Assembly: GCA_965207985.1 (NCBI GenBank) | Contig: CBDBND010000034.1 | Coordinates: 434,001 to 498,000, forward strand | Length of the DNA stretch: 64,000 nt | Source: CBDBND01 sp965207985 | GTDB taxonomy: Bacteria; Pseudomonadota; Alphaproteobacteria; Rhodospirillales; Rhodospirillaceae | Direction: 5' to 3' | In this document: positions 46,816 to 55,225 of the stretch, one piece after another | How the letters are laid out: every line of letters begins with the position of its first letter | How positions within the stretch are numbered: the stretch's first letter is position 1 | Notes under the pieces: generated by a model | The model's database searches: none | What the model saw: only the letters and a program-made list of their open reading frames with translations | What the model was told of the DNA's origin: nothing | Translations under genes and position numbers: made by a program

Positions 46816-47619
46816 GGCATTGTCAGAGTAAATCGCCTTGAGTCGACCGGTGCGGTCTCTTAGCCTTCAGTGATGCAAAATCCCTTCCGTTATTTCAATA
46901 GCTCGCCCGAGGTCATCCGTCTCGCTGTGATGCTTTATGTTAGATTTCCACTGTCCCTGAGACAGGTGGAAGATCTGCTTCACGAACGGGGTATTGACGT
47001 CTCCTACGAAACGGTGCGGTGCTGGTGGAACCGCTTTGGCCCGTTGTTTTCTTCGGAGACCCGGAAACGCCGGGTTCGTCATGGATCCTATTCGCCGTGG
47101 CGCTGGCATCTCGATGAGGTGTTTGTCCGGATCAACGGTGAGACACACTATCTATGGCGGGCCGTTGACCATGAAGGCGAAGTTCTTGAGGTCTATGTCA
47201 CGAAACGGCGGGATCACAGGCTGCGCTTGAGTTCCTTAGCCGTGCGATGAAGCGTTATGGCCGGCCGGCCACGATCGTTACGGACAGGCTAAAGTCATAC
47301 AGGGCTGCGATGAAGGTGATCGGCAACGAGGACCGCCAAGAGATCAAGCATTGGCTCAACAATAGAGCCGAAAACTCACACCAGCCCTTCCGACGACGAG
47401 AAGGGGCGATGGCGCGGTTCAGAGACATCAAGACCCTGCAGAAATTCGCTTCCGTCCATGCCTCGATCTACAACCACTTCAACCACCAACGTCATCTCAA
47501 CCGTCGCGATATTTTCAAACAAGCTCGAGCCGCTGCCCTGGCCGAGTGGCAGCAACTTGCTACCTGAGAGGCCTCCATTAGGAATACTTCTGCTCCGGCC
47601 CAGTAAGTCTGACAATGCC
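46816..47619 (+). mobile_element. IS6-family insertion sequence with frameshifted transposase
   Basis: Left end GGCATTGTCAGAGTAA is mirrored by TTACTGGG-side TAAGTCTGACAATGCC at the right end, giving an element of about 804 bp, normal for IS6. The flanking octamers do not match, so no target duplication is visible. Its single transposase gene is broken. Confidence 0.85.
46873..47567 (+). pseudogene. IS6-family transposase, single-base frameshift
   Basis: First part: MQNPFRYFNSSPEVIRLAVM, DLLHERGIDVSYETVRCWWN, WHLDEVFVRINGETHYLWRA, VTKRRDH. After about 47220 the frame moves to ALEFLSRAMKRYGRPATIVT and NRAENSHQPFRRREGAMARF. Restoring one G in CACAGGCTGCG reconnects RRDH-RAALEFLSRA. The DDE residues (DEVF, VTDRL, NRAENSH) are all encoded, so only the frameshift inactivates it. 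Confidence 0.88.
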
Positions 47620-47751
47620 ATCCTCAAGGCATTGAATGCGACCGCCATACTTGACATCTGACAGGATTCTTCTTGCTGTTCCACGTTGTCCGGGATTGCG
47701 GACCTTCGCGAAGCGTGTTTTATTCCGCCGGTCAAACCAGGAGTGAAGACC

Positions 47752-48186
47752 ATGATGAATCGCATCGGCGGTATCTATCTCATCGCGTTGGCTATAGCGG
47801 TAGCGGTGCACACAGTGGTGGAGCCTCTTTATCACGTCTCCGTTGAAGGCCAGCCATACTCCCCGCTCTGGTCTATTCTCAATCCGCTGATGGCTTTGGC
47901 CATCGTTCTGGGCGTGATCGCTGCTTGGCAGTTCAAGCGTGTCGTGGCCCAGGAGGGCGACGATGCGCCTGTTTCCCGGGCTTTTCTCATCGCCAACACG
48001 CTGTTCTTCGGGCTCCTGTTCTTCGGCATCATGTACCTGTGGAACTGGCTCAACTTGTTGAGCCCCGGGTTTACGGCCATCTCTGAGGGAACCATCTCGC
48101 TCGTCTGGATTATCGTCGACGCCGCGTTGCCCCTGCTGTGGGGTGCGACGGGAGTCGCCTTGCTTCGAACGCAAGGTCCCGAATAA
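47752..48186 (+). CDS. Four-span membrane protein, function unknown
   Basis: A 144-residue protein from the ATG at 47752 (CAGGAGTGAAGACC upstream). Four hydrophobic segments: GGIYLIALAIAVAVHTVVEP, LWSILNPLMALAIVLGVIAA, AFLIANTLFFGLLFFGIMYL and SLVWIIVDAALPLLWGATGV. I recognise no family. It is isolated between the IS6 element and an IS630 element. Confidence 0.65.
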   Translation: MMNRIGGIYLIALAIAVAVHTVVEPLYHVSVEGQPYSPLWSILNPLMALAIVLGVIAAWQFKRVVAQEGDDAPVSRAFLIANTLFFGLLFFGIMYLWNWLNLLSPGFTAISEGTISLVWIIVDAALPLLWGATGVALLRTQGPE

Positions 48187-48469
48187 AGACCCGCGCGAAA
48201 GCAGGAGCATAACTCCATGAGGATCCCTGTGACGGGTAAGGCACTGGCGCGCGCATCCGTGGGCGGAGGGTTTCTATCCCTGCCTTTTAGGTTGCAGGGA
48301 GGGGTCACAGTTCCGCCATGGACCACGTTTCCAGCCGTCCCCCCAAAAAACTGTCAAAGGCGGCGGGATTATATACCGGCACGGCAGGGGAAACGAAAGA
48401 GGCAGGTGGCCAAGTCAGCACCTTCGGTCACCTTATCCATCCGGCGATATCGGTACTGCCACCTGCCTA
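48187..48469 (+). other. Intergenic stretch with two inverted repeats and a possible 50-codon frame
   Basis: A 7-bp hairpin (TCCCTGC / GCAGGGA, 48277-48300) and a perfect 10-bp inverted repeat (GGCAGGTGGC at 48401 and GCCACCTGCC at 48458) are present. A frame from ATG 48318 codes 50 residues and stops in the TAG created at the IS630 target TA. No protein family is recognised; the frame may be chance. Confidence 0.4.
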
Positions 48470-49514
48470 GAGCGGTATGATTTTAGGTTGGGTCATATCC
48501 TGCGTTTTTGAAATAGTTGGCGCATTCATTTGAGGTATAGGTATCGAGGAGTCTGCCGATGGCGGCTGAGACGGCCTCGACGGTTCGCGGCGCTTCGAGG
48601 CGGAGCAGATGCTTGAGCTTGGCGAAGACCTGCTCGATGGGATTGAGGTCGGGGGAGTACTTGGGCAGGAACAGGAGCCGGGCGCCGGCCTGGCGGATGG
48701 CCTGTCGCACGGCCTTGGACTTGTGAGAGCCGAGGTTGTCCATGATGACGATGTCGCCGGGCTTGAGGGTTGGGACCAACACGTCCTGCACATAGATGCG
48801 GAAGCGCTCGCCGTTGATCGGCCCGTCGACGAGCCAGGGCGCATCGATTCGGTCGTGGCGCAGCGCGGCGAGGAAGGTCGCGGTGTGCCAGCGGCCATGT
48901 GGCGCCTCGCCGATCAGTCGCGCGCCCTTTGACCCCCAGCCCCGCAGGGGCGCCATGTTGGTCCTGGTCCAGGTCTCGTCGATGAACACCAGGCGCGTCG
49001 GGTCAACCCGGTCGCGGTACTTCAACCACTGAGCGCGGCGGCGCGCCACGTCACGGCGCCGACGCTCGCCAGCCACCAGCGTTTTTTTTATAGCTCAGGC
49101 CCTGCTCGTGAACGAAGGTCCAGACCGAACGGTAGTCCACCTTCAGGCCCCGATCCGCCAGCTCCCCGACAAGCCCATGAAGCGTGAAATCCCCCCGCGC
49201 CACCCGGTCCCGCAACCAGCGCTCGTGCGCCCCCCGGATCGCACGCGGCTTGTAACCGCCCATCCGGCCCGGCGCCGCGCTGCCCGTCCGCCGGTAGCGC
49301 GCCAGCCAGGCAACCGCCGTGCTCTCGCCGATCCCGAAATGCCGCGCCGCCGCCCGGCACGACATCCCGTCGCGCGACACAGCCGAAATAACCCGTTCTC
49401 GAAGATCAAGGGAATAAGCTCTTGCCATCCTTGCTGGCCTCCTTACCCAGCAAGAATCTTGCATCGAAAAGCTTGTGAATCCCTAAAATGACTCCGTCTA
49501 ATCACATAAAGCTC
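48470..49514 (-). mobile_element. IS630-family insertion sequence (1045 bp)
   Basis: Bounded by TA on both sides (48468-48469, 49515-49516), the target preference of IS630. Ends read inward GAGCGGTATGATTTTAGG and GAGCTTTATGTGATTAGA. It contains a two-frame transposase. A second copy of its right end lies at 49636-49669. Confidence 0.88.
48483..49428 (-). pseudogene. IS630-family transposase in two overlapping frames at an A8 run
   Basis: The upstream frame (from ATG 49428, AAGGAGG upstream) encodes the helix-turn-helix part: YSLDLRERVISAVSRDGMSC, RHFGIGESTAVAWLARYRRT, ending in LSYKKNAGG. The downstream frame encodes VAGERRRRDVARRRAQWLKY, LVFIDETWTRTNMAPLRGW, IVIMDNLGSHKSKAVRQAIR and YSPDLNPIEQVFAKLKHLL with the DDE residues. 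The frames join at eight A residues; seven would give SYKKTLVAGER. Either a one-base insertion killed it or expression uses slippage on the A run, as reported for some IS630-type elements. Confidence 0.85.
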
Positions 49515-49635
49515 TAGCAGGCTTCGGCCGAGAATCAGAAAAATCGAAAAGCGTCGCGCGAACAAAATGAGATCGGAATCCCTACTGAAACCCAGCAAAA
49601 TTGAACGTCGTCGCATCTCCAACCGTCACTGTCAG

Positions 49636-49669
49636 AAATGACTCCCCGTCTAATCACATAAAGCTCTAG
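49636..49669. repeat. Solo second copy of the IS630 right end
   Basis: This 34-bp stretch repeats the terminal 32 bp at 49486-49517 (TGACTCCGTCTAATCACA and flanks), differing only by two extra C residues. The element between is absent, so a related copy was inserted and mostly deleted, or the end was duplicated. Confidence 0.8.
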
Positions 49670-50286
49670 ACCTGAATGATTCACACCCAGTTCAAGAGGA
49701 TGGTGTTTTCGGAAAGCACAGCCTGTCGCCGGTGCTTGCACGACCGTGTTTGACTTCGATATCCATGCCCAGCGTACAATGCCGGTTGTTGTGGTTGTCA
49801 ACGCCGATCGACGAATACCAGGCATCGGAAAGGGGCACATAGTGGCCCTTTAGACGATGTGACAAGCGGGAAAAAAGAGCCCGGCTTTCTCGAAAAGCAT
49901 TGATGCACCTGCCAACCTGACCTCTGTCTTGTGCGAAAGCCGCCAGCCTGCCGCAGGGCCGATGAGGGGGCTCCAAGAGCCCGGCTTTCTCGAAAAGCAT
50001 TGATGCACCTGCCAACCTGACCTCTGTCTTGTGCGAAAGCCGCCAGCCTGCCGCAGGGCCTTAGTGAGGTCCAGGCTTTCTGCCGCAAGCTGGATTGCGG
50101 CGACGCGGCTGTGCGGGCCCGGCGTTTGTGAGGCACGCCCGGATTTTCCGGTGCCGATCTGGCCAACTTCGTCGATGAGGCCGCGCTTCCCGCTGCCCGT
50201 TTGAGCTCGGCGGTGCACATTGCCACTCTTGGTCATAGGGCATCGAACACGTTGGGGTTCCAAACGACGTAGGCCAGCCGGGCCGA
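49670..50286. other. Accessory stretch without recognisable gene, containing a 100-bp-period duplication
   Basis: Several overlapping frames are open on the minus strand but none resembles a known protein, and they overlap one another. The stretch contains the duplicated block listed at 49875-50060. It lies between the solo IS630 end and a Tn5-like transposase fragment and is probably mobile-element debris. Confidence 0.4.
49875..50060. repeat. 86-bp block duplicated with exact 100-bp period
   Basis: 49875-49960 and 49975-50060 are identical by eye, beginning AAGAGCCCGGCTTTCTCG and ending CTGCCGCAGGGCC, separated by 14 bp (GATGAGGGGGCTCC). Only two units exist, so this is not a CRISPR. On the minus strand the repeat keeps a frame open but shifts reading by one, because 100 is not a multiple of three. 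Confidence 0.9.
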
Positions 50287-50556
50287 TTAGAGCAGAACGA
50301 GGATCGAGCCCTCGGTGGCGGCGAAGCGTCGCCGCGTCGCATCGAAATGGCCCCGAAGAATCTCTTCTTCGCTCACCCGTTCATTGGAGAAGAAGCGGTA
50401 GGCCGCCTTCGTGCTGGTCCAGTCCTGGCAGGCCAGAGGTATCGTTTCTCCGAGCCCGGCATCCATGCGCTCGACCAATTGACGAAGCCGACGGTCCAGC
50501 CGGCCGTCGCCAAGACGGCAGCCCGAAAGCTCCCCGTCGAACCAGTGTTCCTCCAT
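50287..50556 (-). pseudogene. Tn5/IS4-type transposase N-terminal fragment
   Basis: About 89 residues: MEEHWFDGELSGCRLGDGRL, DRRLRQLVERMDAGLGETIP and LACQDWTSTKAAYRFFSNER. This is the transposase DNA-binding N-terminal domain of the Tn5-like IS4 family (GDxRLxxR, W..TKAAYRFF). It ends ILVLL then TAA where intact proteins read HDTTE, so the catalytic domain has been cut off at about 50291. Confidence 0.82.
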
Positions 50557-50906
50557 GATTGACACCTCTTCATTCTCGATTCGGTGCCGGACAAGGAATC
50601 ACAATTTACGCAAAAAACGCAAAACATTGCGGCAAAACCCTGACAAAACCCAAGATGTGGGTAATTGCAAGGGAACCCGAACGGTTACGGTCATCGAACC
50701 GCCAGCGAAATCGGCCACGACATCGCGGCCCTTCAGGCGTGCAAATCGCATCAAGGACGGGTTACACTCTGTGCGCATCGGGGCGTTCCTCCACAATAGG
50801 ACAAGTCTTTGAAGCAGAAGTACTTTCTCACATGCAGAGCCCCGATGCACCTAACCGTGGTGAGAAATCCGGGCCAAACGAAAACGCCTTAATCAAGGGG
50901 ACGACC
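50557..50906. other. Upstream region of the first SDR gene, no gene seen
   Basis: A 350-nt stretch between the transposase fragment and the SDR start. A frame is open through it but shows no family features and carries no clear start. I see no convincing promoter or TGATCC-type element. Confidence 0.35.
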
Positions 50907-51684
50907 ATGCGCTTTTCACTGATTACGGCAGTTCTCGCCGTTTTCGCAACCGCTTCCGTTGAGGCCAAAACAGTTCTCATTACAGGAGCCAACTCCGGCA
51001 TTGGATTGGAATTCGCGAAGCAGTACGCGGGCAAAGGCTGGGACGTGATCGCCACCCATCGGCGTTCAACTGAACCGGACCCTTGTCACTTTGCGTGACC
51101 AGTACCCCGACTTGGTCCGCATTGAGACCATAGACGTGACAAACCACGAACAGATTGATGCGCTCGCCGAAAAACTGGACGGCATTGCCATCGATATCCT
51201 GATTAACAATGCCGGGATCACGGGTGACTTCCGCAATCCCGCGCCGCAATCCTTTGGCACCCTGGCTTATGACCAGTGGGAGAGTTTCATGCGCATCAAT
51301 GCGCTTGGCCCGGTCAAAGTCTCTGAGGCCTTTACGGATCATGTGAAAGCCAGCGAAGAGAAGAAAGTTCTGGCGGTCAGTTCCCTTGCCGGCTCTTTTG
51401 GATTCCGGGGACCCAATATGCCTGGCGGGTATTGGTACAAAGCGTCGAAAGCGGCGTTGAACATGTATATGAAAAATATCGCCAGTGATTTGAAGAAGGA
51501 CGGTGTGACCGTGGCACTGCTTTCCCCCGGCACGGTGAAAGTGGAAAAGATGGGCGACGTCAGCTTCCCCGGACTAATTGAACCGTCGGAAAGCATTGGT
51601 GGCATGATCTCCGTCATCGAGAGCCTCACCGTCGCAGATTCCGGAGCGTATTACCGTTACGACGGGTCAGCCCAACCCTTCTAG
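50907..51684 (+). pseudogene. Exported short-chain dehydrogenase, frameshifted (copy A)
   Basis: The ATG at 50907 follows AAGGGGACGACC. A signal peptide (MRFSLITAVLAVFATASVEA) precedes the cofactor motif VLITGANSGIGLEFAKQYAG. Near 51072 the frame is lost (HRRSTEPDPCHFA, stop) and resumes one base later with LRDQYPDLVRIETIDVTNHE, IDILINNAG, VLAVSSLAG, the catalytic YKASKAALN and ending SAQPF. A one-base insertion explains it. The next gene is a paralogue broken at the equivalent place. Periplasmic SDRs are unusual. Confidence 0.87.
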
Positions 51685-51707
51685 AAGTTTTTTCCTGGAG
51701 ACTATCC

Positions 51708-52483
51708 ATGCGCGTCTTAACGATTGCAGCGTTCGCCCTGTCGATGGCAGCTCAGAGTGCTGCCCAGGCCGCCACCGTGCTCATCACCGGATCCAACCGT
51801 GGGGTCGGCTTGGAGTTCGCGCGCCAGTATGCGGAGCTAAGCTGGACTGTCATCGCCACCAGCCGAACGACGACGACGATCTCATGGCGCTGGACACCCG
51901 GTACGACAATCTCACCGTCGAACCGCTGGACGTCACGGATTTCGCGGCCATCGACGCCTTAGCGGCCAAGCTTGAGGGCACTCCCATCGATGTATTGCTC
52001 AACAATGCCGGGATTCTGGGCGGCGGCCGGGACGTACAGACGATCGGCACCATCGATTTTGAGTCCATGGCCCGGGTCTACCGCACCAATGCCATGGCAC
52101 CGATGAAAATGGCGGAAGCGTTTCTCGAGCATGTGGCAATCAGCGAACAGAAGAAAATCACGGTTATCACGTCGGGCACGGCATCACTCACCAACGTCCG
52201 TGAATCGCCTTTTTTTCAAGCGCTATACCTGTATCGGATGTCGAAAACAGCCATCAACATGGGATACCGAGCACTCTCTTTGGAATTGAAGGACCGTGGA
52301 ATCTGGGTCGGCATCTTGGCCCCGGGCGTGGTCGAGACACGCCTCTTGCAACAAGCCGGTTACGGCGGACGCGGCATGACGACGGAACAGAGCGTGACCA
52401 ACGTGATCCGCAACATCGAGAACCTCGGACCTGAGACAACGAGTCAGTACATTCTCTACACCGGCGAAACAGTGCCCTGGTAG
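51708..52483 (+). pseudogene. Exported short-chain dehydrogenase, frameshifted (copy B)
   Basis: The ATG at 51708 has GGAG seven nt upstream and lies 23 nt after copy A. Signal peptide MRVLTIAAFALSMAAQSAAQ, then VLITGSNRGVGLEFARQYAE. At about 51870 the frame is lost within an ACG-repeat (CGAACGACGACGACGATC) and resumes as DDDDLMALDTRYDNLTVEPL, IDVLLNNAGILGG, the catalytic YRMSKTAINM and YILYTGETVPW. A one-base deletion in the triplet repeat explains it. Both tandem paralogues are thus broken about 50 codons from the start. Confidence 0.87.
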
Positions 52484-53374
52484 GCGCTTTACTTTTGACA
52501 AAGGAAATCAAATGACCCCCTCTTCTCTTATGAGGGCACACGCAGTCAAGTGGTGAATCTGGTTGGGTTCAATGCATTGCCGGGTCCCCTTCCAAGTTGG
52601 TGGTCCGCTCGACGGTTGGTTTGCTTTGCAGCCAGGTCGGACGCTCTTTGCATCGGTCGCGCTTGTGCGCATACCCACCTCTTATTCGGGAGGTCTTTCA
52701 GCGACGGAGCGTCGGACCTGTCCCTCGATCCCGCTTGCTGCGGGCGCAGCGTTCGGGAGGCGGAGCCCTTCTCTTGCTCGGCGTTTTTCAGCCCGGCAGA
52801 GGTTCGGCCACACGCCACCCGGCCCAGCGCAGGCCGCGTCCGGCCTGCGTGGAACGATGTGGTTTCGCCCCGGTCGTGGGCAAGAAGCGCGCGCACCATC
52901 TTCTTCGCATCCAACCTCTCAAGCCACAAGGGAGCCAAGGCCCGCAAGATCATCGAGGACGCCAGCGCTCGCCAGGACACGCAAGGTACCGAAAGACTGT
53001 CTGCTGCAAGGAAATTCTCGAACCGATCGAAACTGACAGGATTTTGTCTTAGCCACCAACAGGTTGTATGGTGCCTTCATCCGAGGCGCGTGCGCCCCGA
53101 CCCCATTCTCGCGATCTGGAAAAAGATCGGTTGTGGTATCGGTGCGACGGCCATCTGAGGTGCGCACGCCCCGGCCTCATTCTTGCTGCACCTCTCCTGT
53201 CTTCCCGGATCCGGTGACCCTGCAAGGGAGGTTTGAACCTGCGAGCAAGTCTTGTCAAATGGCGGAACAAGGAGATTCCCTGCATGAAATCAACGGCTTG
53301 TCCTTTTATGGCCAGCCTTGTCACTTCCTGGTCTGGCATGCGCAGTTAGGACGATGATCGAAAAAATCTTGTGA
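52484..53374. other. Long stretch without intact gene; short IS630-like fragment
   Basis: Overlapping open frames on both strands show no family signature. One plus-strand segment, 52908-52972, reads ASNLSSHKGAKARKIIEDAS, matching the DNLGSHKxxxxR motif of IS630 transposases, so this part is IS debris. An 8-bp inverted repeat (CGATGATC / GATCATCG, 53352-53380) straddles the vapC stop and may be its transcript-end hairpin. Confidence 0.5.
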
Positions 53375-53803
53375 TCATCGCGTTCCCGCGTAGTCAGCCA
53401 GCGTCAGGACGGTTTCGCCATGCTCGGTCGGCGCAACGGCCGTCACGAATCGATGGTCCGCCGTCACCACCGTCGCGCCGATGCGGTGCGCGAGCGCGAG
53501 ATACATGCAATCGTAAACCGGGTGGTCGAGGGCCAGCGCCAGACGGACAACGTCCGCGCTGACGGTCTCGTCGTCGTTCCAGCGCACCGGCATATCTGTC
53601 ATCGAGACAAGGGCGGCATCTGCGTGGGCGCGCTCGACCTGACCCAGCCGCGCCTTACGCCACAGCGCGTTGGCAACCTCGGAAACCATCAGGCGCGGCG
53701 CGTGCAACTCCTCGCCACTCGCCGTCAGTTCCCGCGCGGCATCCGAATCGGGCTCGTCGACCAGCAACTTGACCACCACGCTCGCATCGATCACGAAGCG
53801 CAT
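53375..53803 (-). CDS. vapC: VapC/FitB-like PIN-domain toxin
   Basis: A 142-residue PIN-domain ribonuclease. Acidic metal ligands are seen in MRFVIDASVVVKLLVDEPDS, the conserved Glu in MVSEVANALWRKARLG, and LDHPVYDCMYLALAHRIGAT with the later Asp in VVTADHRFVTAVAP. The ATG overlaps the antitoxin stop (ATGA), giving coupled translation. VapC toxins cleave tRNA or rRNA; the target here is unknown. Confidence 0.92.
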   Translation of the reverse strand: MRFVIDASVVVKLLVDEPDSDAARELTASGEELHAPRLMVSEVANALWRKARLGQVERAHADAALVSMTDMPVRWNDDETVSADVVRLALALDHPVYDCMYLALAHRIGATVVTADHRFVTAVAPTEHGETVLTLADYAGTR

Positions 53804-54063
53804 CAGAAGTCGTCGCGATGGCCGTGGTCGCGATCCTCGCGGATCAGCACTTCCGCCGGGGTTTGCTTGCGGCCCCTGGTCTTCTCCCGCAGCCGGTCCG
53901 AGGCCTCCAGGAAGGCGACCCGCTTCGCCGCCATGTCGTCGTCGGCAGCGCATTCCAGGAGATGGCGCACCTCGCCCTCCAGCGAGCGCTTGTTCAGTTC
54001 GGCGCGGCGCTTGAGGCGATCCACCACATCGTCGCCGAGTTGTCTCACGTTGATCGTCGCCAT
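53803..54063 (-). CDS. vapB: FitA/VapB-like ribbon-helix-helix antitoxin
   Basis: An 86-residue protein from the ATG at 54063. The ribbon-helix-helix segment is MATINVRQLGDDVVDRLKRR, then AELNKRSLEGEVRHLLECAA, similar to FitA-type antitoxins. The charged C-terminus (REKTRGRKQTPAEVLIREDR) would wrap the toxin. A 17-bp palindrome at 54082-54098 just upstream is the likely autoregulatory operator. Confidence 0.9.
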   Translation of the reverse strand: MATINVRQLGDDVVDRLKRRAELNKRSLEGEVRHLLECAADDDMAAKRVAFLEASDRLREKTRGRKQTPAEVLIREDRDHGHRDDF

Positions 54064-54081
54064 CGGTTTGCTCCCGAGATT

Positions 54082-54098
54082 GCTATCATATTGATAGC
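54082..54098. promoter_or_regulatory. Palindromic operator of vapBC
   Basis: GCTATCA-TAT-TGATAGC, a perfect 7-3-7 inverted repeat 19 nt upstream of vapB. It is the expected binding site of the RHH antitoxin. Confidence 0.75.
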
Positions 54099-54363
54099 GT
54101 TCGACTGCGGTGATTGCAAGCCCGTGGGAGGCCACGGGCGACATTTGCTTCCGAAGGGCGGGCGCATCCGCGTCCTGGAGGCCGCCGGCAAGGACTGCGA
54201 GCGCCGGCAGAGAAGCCCGGCCGGACATCGGTGGTGCCGCGTCCTCCGTTATCCGTATAGCCGTTGCTGGAATCCGCCCGACAGGGCACCGTCGCACGGC
54301 TTGTCGGAATGCTTATTGCGCCAGGGTAAGCCCTGGAGAGGAGGATGCACATGAACTGAAACC

Positions 54364-54732
54364 TCTCGTCGCGGTCCAGCGGGTTCGACTCCCGCCCGGC
54401 ATGAGTTGCGGCAACGGATCAATAGCCATATCCGCGAGCGTCTGGCCCGCGACGGCAAAATCCACGGTCCCGCCTTTAACGGCGGGCGGTTGGTCAGCCA
54501 CGGCTATACCAACGCCGAGAAAGCGCTCACTGCCAATTACAGCCCTGGGGATGTGGTTGCGTTCCATCGCCCCTACAAGAGGCTCGGCGTTGCCAAGGGC
54601 GATGAATTGGCCGTCGCGGGCGCCGATCATGAAAAAGGTGCGGTGATGCTGGAGGGTAAAGATGGAGCATCCGTTGTCTGGAAGCCGGGCGAGGTTGCCG
54701 GGCGGTCCGGCGGCGTCGAAGTCTACCGCACC
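54364..54732 (+). pseudogene. TraI/TrwC-type relaxase-helicase fragment
   Basis: The plus-strand frame reads TPARHELRQRINSHIRERLA, RDGKIHGPAFNGGRLVSHGY, NYSPGDVVAFHRPYKRLGVA and KDGASVVWKPGEVAGRSGGV, then EVYRTE. This matches the helicase-side region of MobF relaxases (APTxxLRxxIN, YRPGDVVxF..YK.LGV). Neither the relaxase domain nor the helicase Walker motifs is present. It is cut on the right by the truncated IS5 copy at 54738. Confidence 0.75.
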
Positions 54733-54737
54733 GAGGG

Positions 54738-55145
54738 GATACCCGCGTCAAACCCGCGCGGACCTCCGCTTTCCGTGGTCCTCACCGACTGGCTGTCGAT
54801 CACCCCGGCAGTCGCGGCAGCGGCCCGCCCCTCGGCCTCGCGGGTGCACGCCAGAAGCGCCCGGTTGACCTCCTGCCACGTCCCGTCGTCGCGCCACTTG
54901 TAGAAATAGTACTGAACCGAGCTGCGCGGCGGAAACTCGCCGGGCAGCATGCGCCACTGGCAGCCGCTGCGGGCCATGTACAGGATCGCGTTCATCACTT
55001 CCCGCATATCCGTCTTGCGCGGGCGGCCCAGAGCCCTTGCGGGCGGCATATGGGGTTCGATCACGCACCATTCGGTATCGCTCAGATCGCTTGCGTAGCG
55101 GTGCGCCTCGCGCTCATATTTCTCACGAGTGGCGTCAGTCCACAT
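54738..55145 (-). pseudogene. IS5-family transposase, N-terminal half only
   Basis: About 136 residues identical or nearly so to the N-terminal half of the transposase at 22211 (MWTDATREKYEREAHRYASD ... GVIDSQSVRTTESGGPRGFD). Changes include T to N in REVMNAILYM and K to R in SVRTTE. The second and third catalytic residues are absent. Confidence 0.92.
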
Positions 55146-55225
55146 CTTGTTATCCTCCTTGCTGGCGAACACAACAAGGGAATCACAAGGGACTGATTCC
55201 ACTCAATTCTTTTTCGGTCAGGCTC
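54738..55225 (-). mobile_element. Truncated copy of the IS5-family element found at 22131
   Basis: From the end at 55225 (reading GAGCCTGACCGAAAAAGAAT, flanked by TAA) to 54738 it is nearly identical to the first half of the complete copy. The right half and the second inverted repeat are missing. The break point adjoins the relaxase fragment directly. Confidence 0.9.

Noticed and set aside
49875..50060. CRISPR array
   Set aside because: Only two long (86-bp) units with a 14-bp gap, and no cas genes.
52546..53158. Several 140- to 200-codon overlapping frames
   Set aside because: They overlap on both strands with no family match; only the short IS630-like SSHKG segment is supportable.
54375..54404. 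tRNA-like T arm (GCGGGTTCGACTCCCGC) suggesting a tRNA 3' end or att site
   Set aside because: No acceptor, D or anticodon arm can be built, and the same bases read as relaxase codons (AGSTPARHELRQ).
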